DNA of 64,000 bases from NCBI GenBank assembly GCA_964036315.1, contig OZ038498.1:10597468-10661467 (forward strand), written 5' to 3'. Both the position numbers and the translations under genes were made by a program. This DNA is from Acanthosepion esculentum (Eukaryota; Mollusca; Cephalopoda; Sepiida; Sepiidae). Positions 1-12,700 of this stretch are shown piece after piece (within the stretch, counting starts at the first letter, position 1; every line of letters starts with the position of its first letter). A model generated the notes under the pieces. It did no database searches. It had not been told where the DNA came from and saw only the letters and a program-made list of their open reading frames with translations.

Positions 1-654
1 ATGTGCCCACTTAAGGTTTTAAAATCATTCAGTGTGCCAACAGCATACCTAAGTCAAGATCAATATACCTGTTCTACAATTTATTTTATATAGTAATATA
101 GACAATAATATGTAAAGCAAATTAATAGAAATAAATGTTTTTAAAAGATTTTTTTGTGAAGTTATTAATGGGAGTCTAACGAGTGAACTGTTTTGAAACA
201 GCTAAATATCTTGGCGTAATAGTAGTTATTGGTTCAGACCTCGTGATGTCATTTGCGGATGCGTGCCTTTGGAAATTGCTTGGAATGGCACGCATACCAT
301 TGGTTGCTGACTGCTGGCGTAAAGTATAACTTTCGTGCTATCACTAGCAATAAAAGCGTACGACTATTAAAATAATTCAACTGTTCATGGCTGATATTTC
401 GGACTGAATAAGAGGCGCGTTTAATTCGAAGAAGCCAACTGATGAAGTGTTCAAATGATTACTAAAACGAAACGGTTTTCCTGTAGTCATGTACATTTTG
501 ATGTTATTCTCATTAACAACATAACAAAAACAAAATAAATGATAGTAGGAAAGAAAAGAGAAAACTGGGGAGAAAATGAAGGCAAAAGGAAAATATGAAA
601 AGAATAAAAACGGGGGGAAAAGTAAAAAGAAAGAAGAACTAACCTTTGAGCCCT
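1..654. other. Unrecognised AT-rich sequence
   Basis: I see no gene, RNA or known repeat here. Short open frames lack any family motif. The stretch immediately precedes the first satellite array. Confidence 0.5.
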
Positions 655-995
655 GCATTCCTGAACAATTTTAACCTTTCTGCCTGTACTCCTGAGTCAA
701 AATTCGCAAAGTGTTGGTATATAATGTTTCACAGTAGATATAAAAATAGTTACAAGTGTTTACCCACTGTTCAACCGGTGGTTTGCTCATTACGTCATTT
801 TTCTCTACCAACGTTCAACCGGTGGTTGGGCATTGCGTCACTTTTCTCAATCACCGTTCCTAAACAATTTTAACCATTCTGCCTGAGCTCCTGAGTCAAA
901 AATCGCAAATAATTGACATGTAATTTTTCACGGTAGATATAAAAAAACAATTACAAGTATTTACCCATTGTTCAGCCGGTGGCTGGGCATTGCGT
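655..995 (+). repeat. 208-bp direct duplication at the head of satellite array 1
   Basis: A non-satellite segment starting at 658 (an 'acaattttaacc' motif, then 'ctcctgagtcaaaa', then 'gtagatataaaaa') recurs at 866, giving a spacing of about 208 bp. Each copy runs into one or two diverged satellite units. This looks like the degenerate edge of the array, where flank and satellite were duplicated together. Confidence 0.75.
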
Positions 996-3900
996 CATTT
1001 TTCTCTACCACTGTCCAACCGATGGCTGAGCAATAAGTCATTTTTCTCTACCACTGTTCAAAGGATGGCTGAGCATCAAGTCATTTTTCTCTGCCACTGT
1101 TCAACCAATGGCTGGGCATTAAATCATTTTTCTATCCCACTCTTCAACCAATGTCATAGCATTAAGTCACTTTTCTCTATCACTGTTCAACCGATGGCTG
1201 AGCAATAAGTCATTTTTCTCTACCACTGTTCAAACGATGGCTGAGTATTAAGTGATTTTTTTCTACCACTGTTCAACCGATTGCTGGGCATTAAGTCTTT
1301 TTTCTCTATCACTGTTCAACCGATGGTTGAGCAATAAGTCATTTTTCTCTGTCACTGATCAACCGATGGCTGAGCATATATAATTTTTCTCTATCAATGT
1401 TCAACCGATGTCTGAGTATTAAGTCATTTTTTCTATCACTGTTCAACCGATGGCTGAGCAATAATCATTTTTCTCTTCCACTGTTCAACTGATGGCTGAG
1501 CAATAATTCTTTTTTCTCTACGACTGTTCAACCGATGGCTGAGTATTAAGTCAATTTTCTCTATCAATGTTCAACCAATGGCTGAGCATTAAGTTATTTT
1601 CTCTCTCACTGTTCCACCGATAGCTGAGTATTAAGTCAATTTTCTCTATCAATGTTCAACCGATGGCTGAGCATTAAGTTATTTTCTCTCTCACTGTTCC
1701 ACCGATAGCTGAGTATTAAGTCAATTTTCTCTATCAATGTTCAACCGATGGCTGAGCATTAAGCCATTTTTCTCTAACACTGTTCCACCGATGGCAGAGA
1801 ATTAAGTCATTTTTCTCTGTCACTGATCAACCGATGGCTGAGCATATATAATTTTTCTCTTTCAATGTTCAACCGATGTCTGAGTATTAAGTCATTTTTT
1901 CTATCACTGTTCAACCGATGGCTGAGCAATAATCATTTTTCTCTTCCACTGTTCAACTGATGGCTGAGCAATAATTCTTTTTTCTCTACGACTGTTCAAC
2001 CGATGGCTGAGTATTAAGTCAATTTTCTCTATCAATGTTCAACCAATGGCTGAGCATTAAGTTATTTTCTCTCTCACTGTTCCACCGATAGCTGAGTATT
2101 AAGTCAATTTTCTCTATCAATGTTCAACCGATGGCTGAGCATTAAGTTATTTTCTCTCTCACTGTTCCACCGATAGCTGAGTATTAAGTCAATTTTCTCT
2201 CTCACTGTTCCACCGATAGCTGAGTATTAAGTCAATTTTCTCTATCAATGTTCAACCGATGGCTGAGCATTAAGCCATTTTTCTCTAACACTGTTCCACC
2301 GATGGCAGAGAATTAAGTCATTTTTCTCTGTCACTGATCAACCGATGGCTGAGCATATATAATTTTTCTCTTTCAATGTTCAACCGATGTCTGAGTATTA
2401 AGTCATTTTTTCTATCACTGTTCAACCGATGGCTGCGCAATAATCATTTTTCTCTTCCACTGTTCAACTGATGGCTGAGCAATAATTCTTTTTTCTCTAC
2501 GACTGTTCAACCGATGGCTGAGTATTAAGTCAATTTTCACTATCAATGTTCAACCGATGGCTGAGCATTAAGTTATTTTCTCTCTCACTGTTCCACCGAT
2601 AGCTGAGTATTAAGTCAATTTTCTATATCACTGTTCAACCGATGGCTGAGCAATACGTCATTTTTCTCTACCACTGTTTAACCGATGCCTGGGCATTAAG
2701 TCATTTTTTCTCTATAACTGATCAACCGATGGCTGAGCATTAAGTCATTTTTCTCTATCACTGTTTAACCGATGGCTGAGCATTAATTCATTTTTCTCTA
2801 TCACTGTTTAACCGATGGCTGAGCATTAAGTCATTTTTCTCTATCACTGTTTAACCGATGGCTGATCATAAGTCATTTTTCTCTATCACTGTTCAAACGA
2901 TGGCTGAAGTCATTTTTCTCTACAACTGTTCAACCAAAGGCTTGTCATTAAGTCTTTTTTCACTAACACTGTTCAACCGATGGCTGAGCATTAAGTCATT
3001 TTTCTCTATCACTGTTCAACCGATGGCTGAGCATTAAGTCATTTTTCTCTACCACTGTTCAACCGATGGCTGAGCATTAAGTCATTTTTCTCTATCACTG
3101 TTCAACCGATGGCTGGCCATTAATCATTTTTCTCTATCACTGTTCAACCGATGGCTGGCCATTAACTAAATTTTCTCTACCACTGTTCAACCGATGGCTG
3201 GCCATTAATCATTTTTCTCTACCACTGTTCAACCGATGGCTGGCCATTAATAATTTTTCTCTATCACTGTTCAACCGATGGCTGGCCATTAATCATTTTT
3301 CTCTATCACTGTTCAACCGATGGCTGAGCATTAAGTCATTTTTCTCTATCACTGTTCAACCGATGGCTGGCCATTAATCATTTTTCTCTATCACTGTTCA
3401 ACCGATGGCTGGCCATTAATCATTTTTCTCTACCACTGTTCAACCGATGGCTGGCCATTAATAATTTTTCTCTATCACTGTTCAACCGATGGCTGGCCAT
3501 TAATCATTTTTCTCTATCACTGTTCAACCGATGGCTGAGCATTAAGTCATTTTTCTCTATCACTGTTCAACCGATGGCTGAAGTCATTTTTCTCTACAAC
3601 TGTTCAACCAAAGGCTTGTCATTAAGTCTTTTTTCACTAACACTGTTCAACCGATGGCTGAGCATTAAGTCATTTTTCTCTATCACTGTTCAACCGATGG
3701 CTGAGCATTAAGTCATTTTTCTCTACCACTGTTCAACCGATGGCTGAGCATTAAGTCATTTTTCTCTATCACTGTTCAACCGATGGCTGGCCATTAATCA
3801 TTTTTCTCTATCACTGTTCAACCGATGGCTGGCCATTAACTAAATTTTCTCTACCACTGTTCAACCGATGGCTGGCCATTAATCATTTTTCTCTACCACT

Positions 3901-6900
3901 GTTCAACCGATGGCTGGCCATTAATAATTTTTCTCTATCACTGTTCAACCGATGGCTGGCCATTAATCATTTTTCTCTATCACTGTTCAACCGATGGCTG
4001 AGCATTAAGTCATTTTTCTCTATCACTGTTCAACCGATGGCTGGCCATTAATCATTTTTCTCTATCACTGTTCAACCGATGGCTGGCCATTAATCATTTT
4101 TCTCTACCACTGTTCAACCGATGGCTGGCCATTAATAATTTTTCTCTATCACTGTTCAACCGATGGCTGGCCATTAATCATTTTTCTCTATCACTGTTCA
4201 ACCGATGGCTGAGCATTAAGTCATTTTTCTCTATCACTGTTCAACCGATGGCTGAGCATTAAGTCATTTTTCTCTACCACTGTTCAACCGATGGCTGAGC
4301 ATTAAGTCATTTTTCTCTATCACTGTTCAACCGATGGCTGGCCATTAATCATTTTTCTCTATCACTGTTCAACCGATGGCTGGCCATTAATCGTTTTTCT
4401 CTACCACTGTTCAACCGATGGCTGGCCATTAATAATTTTTCTCTATCACTGTTCAACCGATGGCTGGCCATTAATCCTTTTTCTCTATCACTGTTCAACC
4501 GATGGCTGAGCATTAAGTCATTTTTCTCTATCACTGTTCAACCGATGGCTGAGCATTAAGTCATTTTTCTCTACCACTGTTCAACCGATGGCTGAGCATT
4601 AAGTCATTTTTCTCTATCACTGTTCAACCGATGGCTGGCCATTAATCATTTTTCTCTATCACTGTTCAACCGATGGCTGGCCATTAATCATTTTTCTCTA
4701 CCACTGTTCAACCGATGGCTGGCCATTAATAATTTTTCTCTATCACTGTTCAACCGATGGCTGGCCATTAATCATTTTTCTCTATCACTGTTCAACCGAT
4801 GGCTGAGTATTAAGCCATTTTTCTCTATCACTGTTCAACCGATGGCTGGCCATTAATCATTTTTCTCTATCACTGTTCAACCGATGGCTGGCCATTAATC
4901 ATTTTTCTCTATCACTGTTCAACCGATGGCTGGCCATTAATCATTTTTCTCTATCACTGTTCAACCGATGGCTGGCCATTAATCATTTTTCTCTATCACT
5001 GTTCAACCGATGGCTGGCCATTAATCATTTTTCTCTATCACTGTTCAACCGATGGCTGGCCATTAATCATTTTTCTCTATCACTGTTCAACCGATGGATG
5101 GCCATTAATCATTTTTCTCTACCACTGTTCCACCGATGGCTGGCCATTAATCATTTTTCTCTGTCACTGTTCAACCGATGGCTGAGCATTAAGTCATTTT
5201 TCTCTATCACTGTTCAACCGATGGCTGGCCATTAATAATTTTTCTCTATCACTGTTCAAACGATGGCTGGCCATTAATCATTTTTCTCTGTCACTGTTCA
5301 AACTATGGCTGAGCATTAAGTCATTTTTCTCTAACACTGTTCAACCGATGGCTGAGCATTAATTCATTTTTCTCTATCACTGTTCAACCGATGGCTGGCC
5401 ATTAATAATTTTTCTCTATCACTGTTCAAACGATGGCTGGCCATTAAGTCATTTTTCTCTATCACTGTTCAACCGATGGCTGGCCATTAATCATTTTTCT
5501 CTATCACTGTTCAACCGATGGATGGCCATTAATAATTTTTCTCTATCACTGTTCAACCGATGGCTGGCCATTAATCATTTTTCTCTATCACTGTTCAACC
5601 GATGGCTGGCCATTAATCATTTTTCTCTATCACTGTTCAACCGATGGCTGGCCATTAATCATTTTTCTCTATCACTGTTCAACCGATGGATGCCCATTAA
5701 TCATTTTTCTCTGTCACTGTTCAAACTATGGCTGAGCATTAAGTCATTTTTCTCTAACACTGTTCAACCGATGGCTGAGCATTAAGTCATTTTTCTCTAT
5801 CACTGTTCAACCGATGGCTGGCCATTAATAATTTTTCTCTATCACTGTTCAACCGATGGCTGGCCATTAAGTCATTTTTCTCTATCACTGTTCAACCGAT
5901 GGCTGGCCATTAATCATTTTTCTCTATCACTGTTCAACCGATGGATGGCCATTAATAATTTTTCTCTATCACTGTTCAACCGATGGCTGGCCATTAATAA
6001 TTTTTCTCTATCACTGTTCAACCGATGGCTGGCCATTAATCATTTTTCTCTATCACTGTTCAACCGATGGCTGAGCATTAAGTCATTTTTCTCTATCACT
6101 GTTCAACCGATGGCTGGCCATTAATCATTTTTCTCTATCACTGTTCAACCGATGGCTGGCCATTAATCATTTTTCTCTACCACTGTTCAACCGATGGCTG
6201 GCCATTAATAATTTTTCTCTATCACTGTTCAACCGATGGCTGGCCATTAATCCTTTTTCTCTATCACTGTTCAACCGATGGCTGAGCATTAAGTCATTTT
6301 TCTCTATCACTGTTCAACCGATGGCTGAGCATTAAGTCATTTTTCTCTACCACTGTTCAACCGATGGCTGAGCATTAAGTCATTTTTCTCTATCACTGTT
6401 CAACCGATGGCTGGCCATTAATCATTTTTCTCTATCACTGTTCAACCGATGGCTGGCCATTAATCATTTTTCTCTACCACTGTTCAACCGATGGCTGGCC
6501 ATTAATAATTTTTCTCTATCACTGTTCAACCGATGGCTGGCCATTAATCATTTTTCTCTATCACTGTTCAACCGATGGCTGAGCATTAAGCCATTTTTCT
6601 CTATCACTGTTCAACCGATGGCTGGCCATTAATCATTTTTCTCTATCACTGTTCAACCGATGGCTGGCCATTAATCATTTTTCTCTATCACTGTTCAACC
6701 GATGGCTGGCCATTAATCATTTTTCTCTATCACTGTTCAACCGATGGCTGGCCATTAATCATTTTTCTCTATCACTGTTCAACCGATGGCTGGCCATTAA
6801 TCATTTTTCTCTATCACTGTTCAACCGATGGCTGGCCATTAATCATTTTTCTCTATCACTGTTCAACCGATGGATGGCCATTAATCATTTTTCTCTACCA

Positions 6901-7890
6901 CTGTTCCACCGATGGCTGGCCATTAATCATTTTTCTCTGTCACTGTTCAACCGATGGCTGAGCATTAATTCATTTTTCTCTATCACTGTTCAACCGATGG
7001 CTGGCCATTAATAATTTTTCTCTATCACTGTTCAAACGATGGCTGGCCATTAATCATTTTTCTCTGTCACTGTTCAAACTATGGCTGAGCATTAAGTCAT
7101 TTTTCTCTAACACTGTTCAACCGATGGCTGAGCATTAATTCATTTTTCTCTATCACTGTTCAACCGATGGCTGGCCATTAATAATTTTTCTCTATCACTG
7201 TTCAAACGATGGCTGGCCATTAAGTCATTTTTCTCTATCACTGTTCAACCGATGGCTGGCCATTAATCATTTTTCTCTATCACTGTTCAACCGATGGATG
7301 GCCATTAATAATTTTTCTCTATCACTGTTCAACCGATGGCTGGCCATTAATCATTTTTCTCTATCACTGTTCAACCGATGGCTGGCCATTAATCATTTTT
7401 CTCTATCACTGTTCAACCGATGGCTGGCCATTAATCATTTTTCTCTATCACTGTTCAACCGATGGATGCCCATTAATCATTTTTCTCTGTCACTGTTCAA
7501 ACTATGGCTGAGCATTAAGTCATTTTTCTCTAACACTGTTCAACCGATGGCTGAGCATTAAGTCATTTTTCTCTATCACTGTTCAACAGATGGCTGGCCA
7601 TTAATAATTTTTCTCTATCACTGTTCAACCGATGGCTGGCCATTAAGTCATTTTTCTCTATCACTGTTCAACCGATGGCTGAGCTTTAATTCATTTTTCT
7701 CTATCACTGTTCAAACGATGGCTGGCCATTAATCATTTTTCTCTGTCACTGTTCAAACTATGGCTGAGCATTAAGTCATTTTTCTCTACCACTGTTCAAC
7801 CGATAGCTGGGCATTAAATCATTTGTCTTTACTCATCATTCAACTGATGGCTGGGCATTACGTTATTTTTCTCTACCACCGTTAAAACAG
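765..7890 (+). repeat. Satellite array 1, 42/43-bp unit
   Basis: About 160 head-to-tail units built on 'tcactgttcaaccgatggct' followed by either 'ggccattaatca' (42 bp) or 'gagcattaagtca' (43 bp), then 'tttttctcta'. Units at both edges are the most diverged, and the central part (about 3000-7600) is very homogeneous, as expected from unequal exchange. Because 42 bp equals 14 codons, runs of the 42-bp variant give short repetitive open frames, such as identical 87-codon frames at 5522-5785 and 7298-7561. I regard these as by-products, not genes: they are broken by every 43-bp unit. No ribozyme core or known protein-binding box is recognisable in the unit. Confidence 0.97.
4330..7676 (+). repeat. 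Higher-order duplication inside array 1 (1,776-bp offset)
   Basis: A block of about 1.57 kb (roughly 4330-5900) recurs at 6106-7676 with the same order of rare variants: the 'taatcc' variant at 4471 and 6247, the 'aagcc' variant at 4805 and 6581, the 'caaactatggc' variant, and an 87-codon frame at 5522 and 7298. All are offset by exactly 1,776 bp. The copies differ at only a few bases, so the event is recent. Confidence 0.85.
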
Positions 7891-8529
7891 TGGTCAGGGC
7901 TCAAGGACTTAAGGGATGAATTGGAGAAGATAACAGTTCAAGGCGTGACAGCAATGAAATGGATAACAAAAAAATAACAATCTCTCGATGGATGTAAACA
8001 CAAACAAATTGCATTCAAAATTCACTAAAAGAAACGTGTTTTTGCTTTAGATATATATTAATCATTTGCTTATCGCAAGCTAATCTCACTTGATCGTTGT
8101 AAGCATGCTATGCTCAATCTTTACTGGATACTCCATTATTGTGGCCTTGAGTCAAACTAACCTCAGATATTTACCTATATCGATACTATATCGTGCCTGA
8201 CTTATTAATGGATTCTATAATTTTAAAGTTTTTCACAAGAATTTCTTAAATAATTTAATTTAATTTTTTAAATCTTATCTATCATTCAACCACAAATTTT
8301 AACTTTTTGATATTTTTTATTTTATCTCTCATTCAACCACAAATTTTAACTTTTTGATATTTTTTATTTTAAAGATAAATTTTGTGCGTATCAATGATTT
8401 AATTTCTTAGTATATATGTAGTTCGACCTATTTGCGACCCCCCTCACACTATGGTAGAAGTAAAAATGCATCTAGCCAATTAGATACGAGGATATTTCGA
8501 ATACTACTTTCTTCAGTTTTATTTAATTA
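7891..8529. other. Unrecognised AT-rich sequence with a 47-bp tandem pair
   Basis: No gene is recognisable. At 8283-8376 a 47-bp segment beginning 'cattcaaccacaaatttt' is repeated twice in tandem, essentially without change. The rest is AT-rich and unassigned. Confidence 0.6.
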
Positions 8530-8780
8530 CTAGCAGCCATACCCACTTTGTCGATCAGAAAAAAGCGTTCAATTCAAATGATGAAAAAAGTTGAATTTAT
8601 CGATTTTTGATCGGCTTTATCGATTATTGATGTTTTTTAAATTATCGATTTTTTACGCTACGAACCTCTTACATTGTACAATGTGTATTCCAAGTTGTTT
8701 GAAATCAGATGGATGGATCTCGAGTGAAAAGGTATGACACAGACACACAGTCATTCTCTGTTTTATATAGAGAGAGATTG
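8530..8780 (+). mobile_element. Short interspersed element sharing both ends with 27511-28072
   Basis: It starts with 'ctagcagccataccc' and ends in a short CA-rich tract followed by 'tatatagagagaga'. The element at 27511-28072 starts with 'ctagcagtataacc' and ends with a CA tract and 'agagatatagata'. The interior contains short AT-rich runs with 'tatcgatt' motifs. Such a start, a microsatellite near the end and a 'tatagat' tail are common in RTE-type or SINE-like retroelements, but the family is not identified. Confidence 0.5.
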
Positions 8781-9775
8781 ACGTGAGTATCGCGTGTTCT
8801 CTCGTTGGCGGATACGACGATGGAATAATGGACACATTTTCGTTTATTTTTGTCATCTAATGTGAAATCATAAAACATTCTACTAAAGAATCTAAGATTT
8901 TTCTGAGTTGATGAATCCCTATTTTACCTGTCATTATCTATACACCTTTGTGCAAATTATTTGAAACAGCCGCTTTATTTTCCTTTCTTTTACCATACAG
9001 AGCGACAGGGTGTAATCGATTTTTGTTTTTTTTCTTCAGATTAGGTCATTTGCAGTGGTGTGCAGTTATATAAATCTATTTTGGAGGTGTAAGATGAAAT
9101 TTATTTGGTCTTGAAAAACATTGCGTCATCCGTGATTGCATCAGATTTTCGTCACGCCCAGACACTATTGTCTCGACTGTCGATTAGTTATCCTACGGCA
9201 ATTGTCCGGGAAGGTCATTACCTCAAGGAAGCGTACGAAAATTGCAACACTGTATGAACAAGACTTACCAGTGAGTAAATCAAAGTACTATAGATTGGCC
9301 CGGAAACACTCCTGTCGAAAATCTGTGGTCAATATGCAAGGAACGACGTCGTGGAATGGATATACGAAGTAATAACATGTACACTGGATCATGTTTCATT
9401 GGAAAAATACGACAGAAAGTAAATAATAACGGAATTATTCGATTTGTTTCAATTAATTTGCACAACGGTGTACATACTTTCTAAAACAGACCTGTAGTTT
9501 AGCAATCCAATTATCGACATGATGGGAATATCTACAATACACAAATAAGTATGAATATAGTAAAGGCCTTTAGCAGATTGTTCATGTCTTACATACGTTT
9601 CGTACAGATGATTGATATTTTCATTTTTTTTTTATTTATCAATTACATTGAACATTTGGCCAAGTCCTCGCGGCATTCATTAGACATATAAAGCTACACT
9701 AAATTTCCAGTCGAGCGATAGAATTCCCTCGGGCAGTTGGCTTGACAAAATGAGAGATCGGAACAACAAAGATGT
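8781..9775. other. Unrecognised sequence with one small open frame
   Basis: A 78-codon open frame lies at 9136-9372 on the + strand. It has no recognisable domain, and an overlapping frame exists on the other strand. It could be a chance frame or a relic exon ('gtgagtaaa' at about 9270 resembles a splice donor), but nothing supports either reading. Confidence 0.3.
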
Positions 9776-12700
9776 CCTGTTTAAGCTTATACTACTTAAC
9801 TATCAAAAAACACTAACTTCCATTAGAAAGAAAATCTTTTAAATGATGTACAGTTAATACTTTACTACATAGCTATCAAAAAACATGAAATCTGAACTTC
9901 CATTAGAAAGAAAATCTTTTAAATGATGTACAGTTTATACTTTACTAGATAGCTATCAAAAAACATTAAATCTTAACTTCCATTAGAAGGAAAATCTTTT
10001 AAATGTTGTACAGTTTTTATTTTACTACATAGCTATCAAAAAACATTAAATCTTAACTTCCATTAGAAAGAAAATCTTTTAAATGATGTACAGTTTATAC
10101 TTTACTACATAGCTATCAAAAAACATTAAATCTTAACTTCCATTAGAAAGAAAATCTTTTAAATGATGTACAGTTTATACTTTACTACTTAGCAATCAAA
10201 ACACATTAAATCTTAACTTCCATTAGAAAGGAAATCTTTGAAAGGATGTACAGTTTATACTTTACTACGTAGCTATCAAAACACATTAAATCTTAACTTC
10301 CATTAGAAAGAAAATCTTTTAAATGATATACAGTTTATACTTGACTACATAGCTATCAAAAAACATTAAATCTTAACGTCCATTAGAAAGAAAATCTTTT
10401 AAATGATGTACAGTTTATACTTTACTTCATAGCTATCAAAAAACATAAAATCTTAACTTCCATTAGAATGAAAATCTTTCAAATGATGTACAGTTTATAC
10501 TTTACTACATAGCTATCAAAACACATTAAATCTTAACTTCCATTAGAAAGAAAATCTTTCAAATGATGTACAGTTTATGCTTTACTAGTTAGCTATCAAA
10601 AAACATTAAATCTTAACTTCCATTAGAAAGAAAATCTTTTAAATTTTGTACAGTTTATACTCTACTACATAGCTATCAAAAAACATTAAATCTTAACTTC
10701 CATTAGAAAGAAAATCTTTTAAATGATGTACAGTTTATACTTTATTACTTAGCTATCAAATAACATTAAATATTAACTTCCATTAGAAAGAAAATTTTTA
10801 AATGTTGTACAGTTTATACTCTACTACATAGATGTCAAAAAACATTAAATCTCAACTTCCATTAGAAAGAAAATCTTTTAAATGATGTACAGTTTGTACT
10901 TTATTACTTAGCTGTCATAAAACATTAAATCTTAACTTCAATTAGAAAGAAAATCTTTTAAATGATGTACAGTTTATACTTTACTACTTAACCATTAAAA
11001 AACATTAAATCTTAACCTCCATTAGAAAGAAAATCTTTTAAATAATGTACAGTTTATACTTTACTACATAGCTATCAAAAAACATTAAATCTTAACGTCC
11101 ATTAGAAAGGAAATCTTTTAAATGATGTACAGTTTATACTTTACTAGATAACTATAAAAAAAAATTAAATCTTAACATACATTAGAAGGAAAATCTTTTA
11201 AATGATGTACAGTTTATACTTTACAACATAGCTATCAAAAACATTGAATCTTAACTTCCATTAGAAGGAAAATCATTGAAATGATGTACAGTTTTTACTT
11301 TACTACATAGCTATCAAAAAACATTAAATCTTAACTTCCATTAGAAAGAAAATCTTTTAATGATGTACAGTTTATACTTTACTACTTAGCTATCAAATCA
11401 CATTATATCTTAACTTCAATTAGAAAGAAAATCTTTTAAATGATGTACAGTTTATACTTTACTACATAACTATCAAAAAACATTAAATCTTAACGTCCAT
11501 TAGAAAGAAAATCTTTTAAATGATGTACAGTTTATACTTTACTTCATAGCTATCAAAAAACATTAAATCTTAACTTCCATTAGAAAGAAAATCTTTTAAA
11601 TGATGTACAGTTTGTACTTTATTACTTAGCTGTCAAAAAACATTAAATCTTAACTTCCATTAGAAGGAAAATCTTTTAAATGATGTACAGTTTATACTTT
11701 CCTACTTAGCTATCAAAACACATTAATTCTTAACTTCCAATAGAAAGAGAATCTTTTCAATGATGTACAGTTTATACTCTACTCTTTAGCTATCAAAAAA
11801 CATTACATCTTAACTTCCATTAGAAAGAGAATCTTTTAAATGATGTACAGTTTATACCTTACTACTTAGCTATCAAAAAACATTATATGTTAACTTCCAT
11901 TAGAAAGGGAATCTTTTAAATGATGTACAGTTTATACTTTACTACATTGCTCTGAAAAAACATTAAATCTTAACTTCCATTAGAAAGAAAATCTTTTAAA
12001 TGACATACAGTTTATTCTTTACTTCATAGCTATCAAAATACATTAAATCTTAACTTCCATTAGAAAGAAAATCTTTTAAATGATGTACAGTTTATACTTT
12101 ACTACTTAGCTATCAAAAAACATTAAATCTTAACTTACATTAGAAGGAAAATCTTTTAAATGATGTACAGTTCATACTTTACTACATAGCTATCAAAAAA
12201 CATTGAATCTTAACTTCCATTAGAAGGAAAATCATTTAAATGCTGTACAGTTTTTACTTTACTACATAGCTATCAAAAAACATTAAATCTTAACTTCCAT
12301 TAGAAAGAAAATCTTTTAAATGATGTACAGTTTATACTTTACTACTTAGCTATCAAAACACATTAAATCTTAACTTCCATTAGAAAGAAAATCTTTTAAA
12401 TGATGTACAGTTTATACTTTACTACTTAGCTATCAAAAAACATTAAATCTTAACTTCCATTGGATAGAAAATCTTTTAAATGATGTACAGTTTATACTTT
12501 ACTACATCGCTATCAAAAAACATTAAATCTTAACTTCCATTAGAAAGAAAATCTTTTAAATGATGTACAGTTTATACCTTACTACATAGCTATCAAAAGT
12601 CATTATATCTTAACTTCCATTAGAAAGAAAATCTTTTAAATGATGTACAGTTTATACTTTACTACATAGCTATCAAAAAACATTAATCCTAACGTCCATT

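Noticed and set aside
5522..7561. Identical 87-codon frames in array 1 as duplicated genes
   Set aside because: They are runs of the 42-bp satellite unit and are identical because of a recent 1,776-bp block duplication.
9136..9372. Small gene or exon
   Set aside because: No domain, an overlapping antisense frame and no supporting splice structure; left as unassigned.
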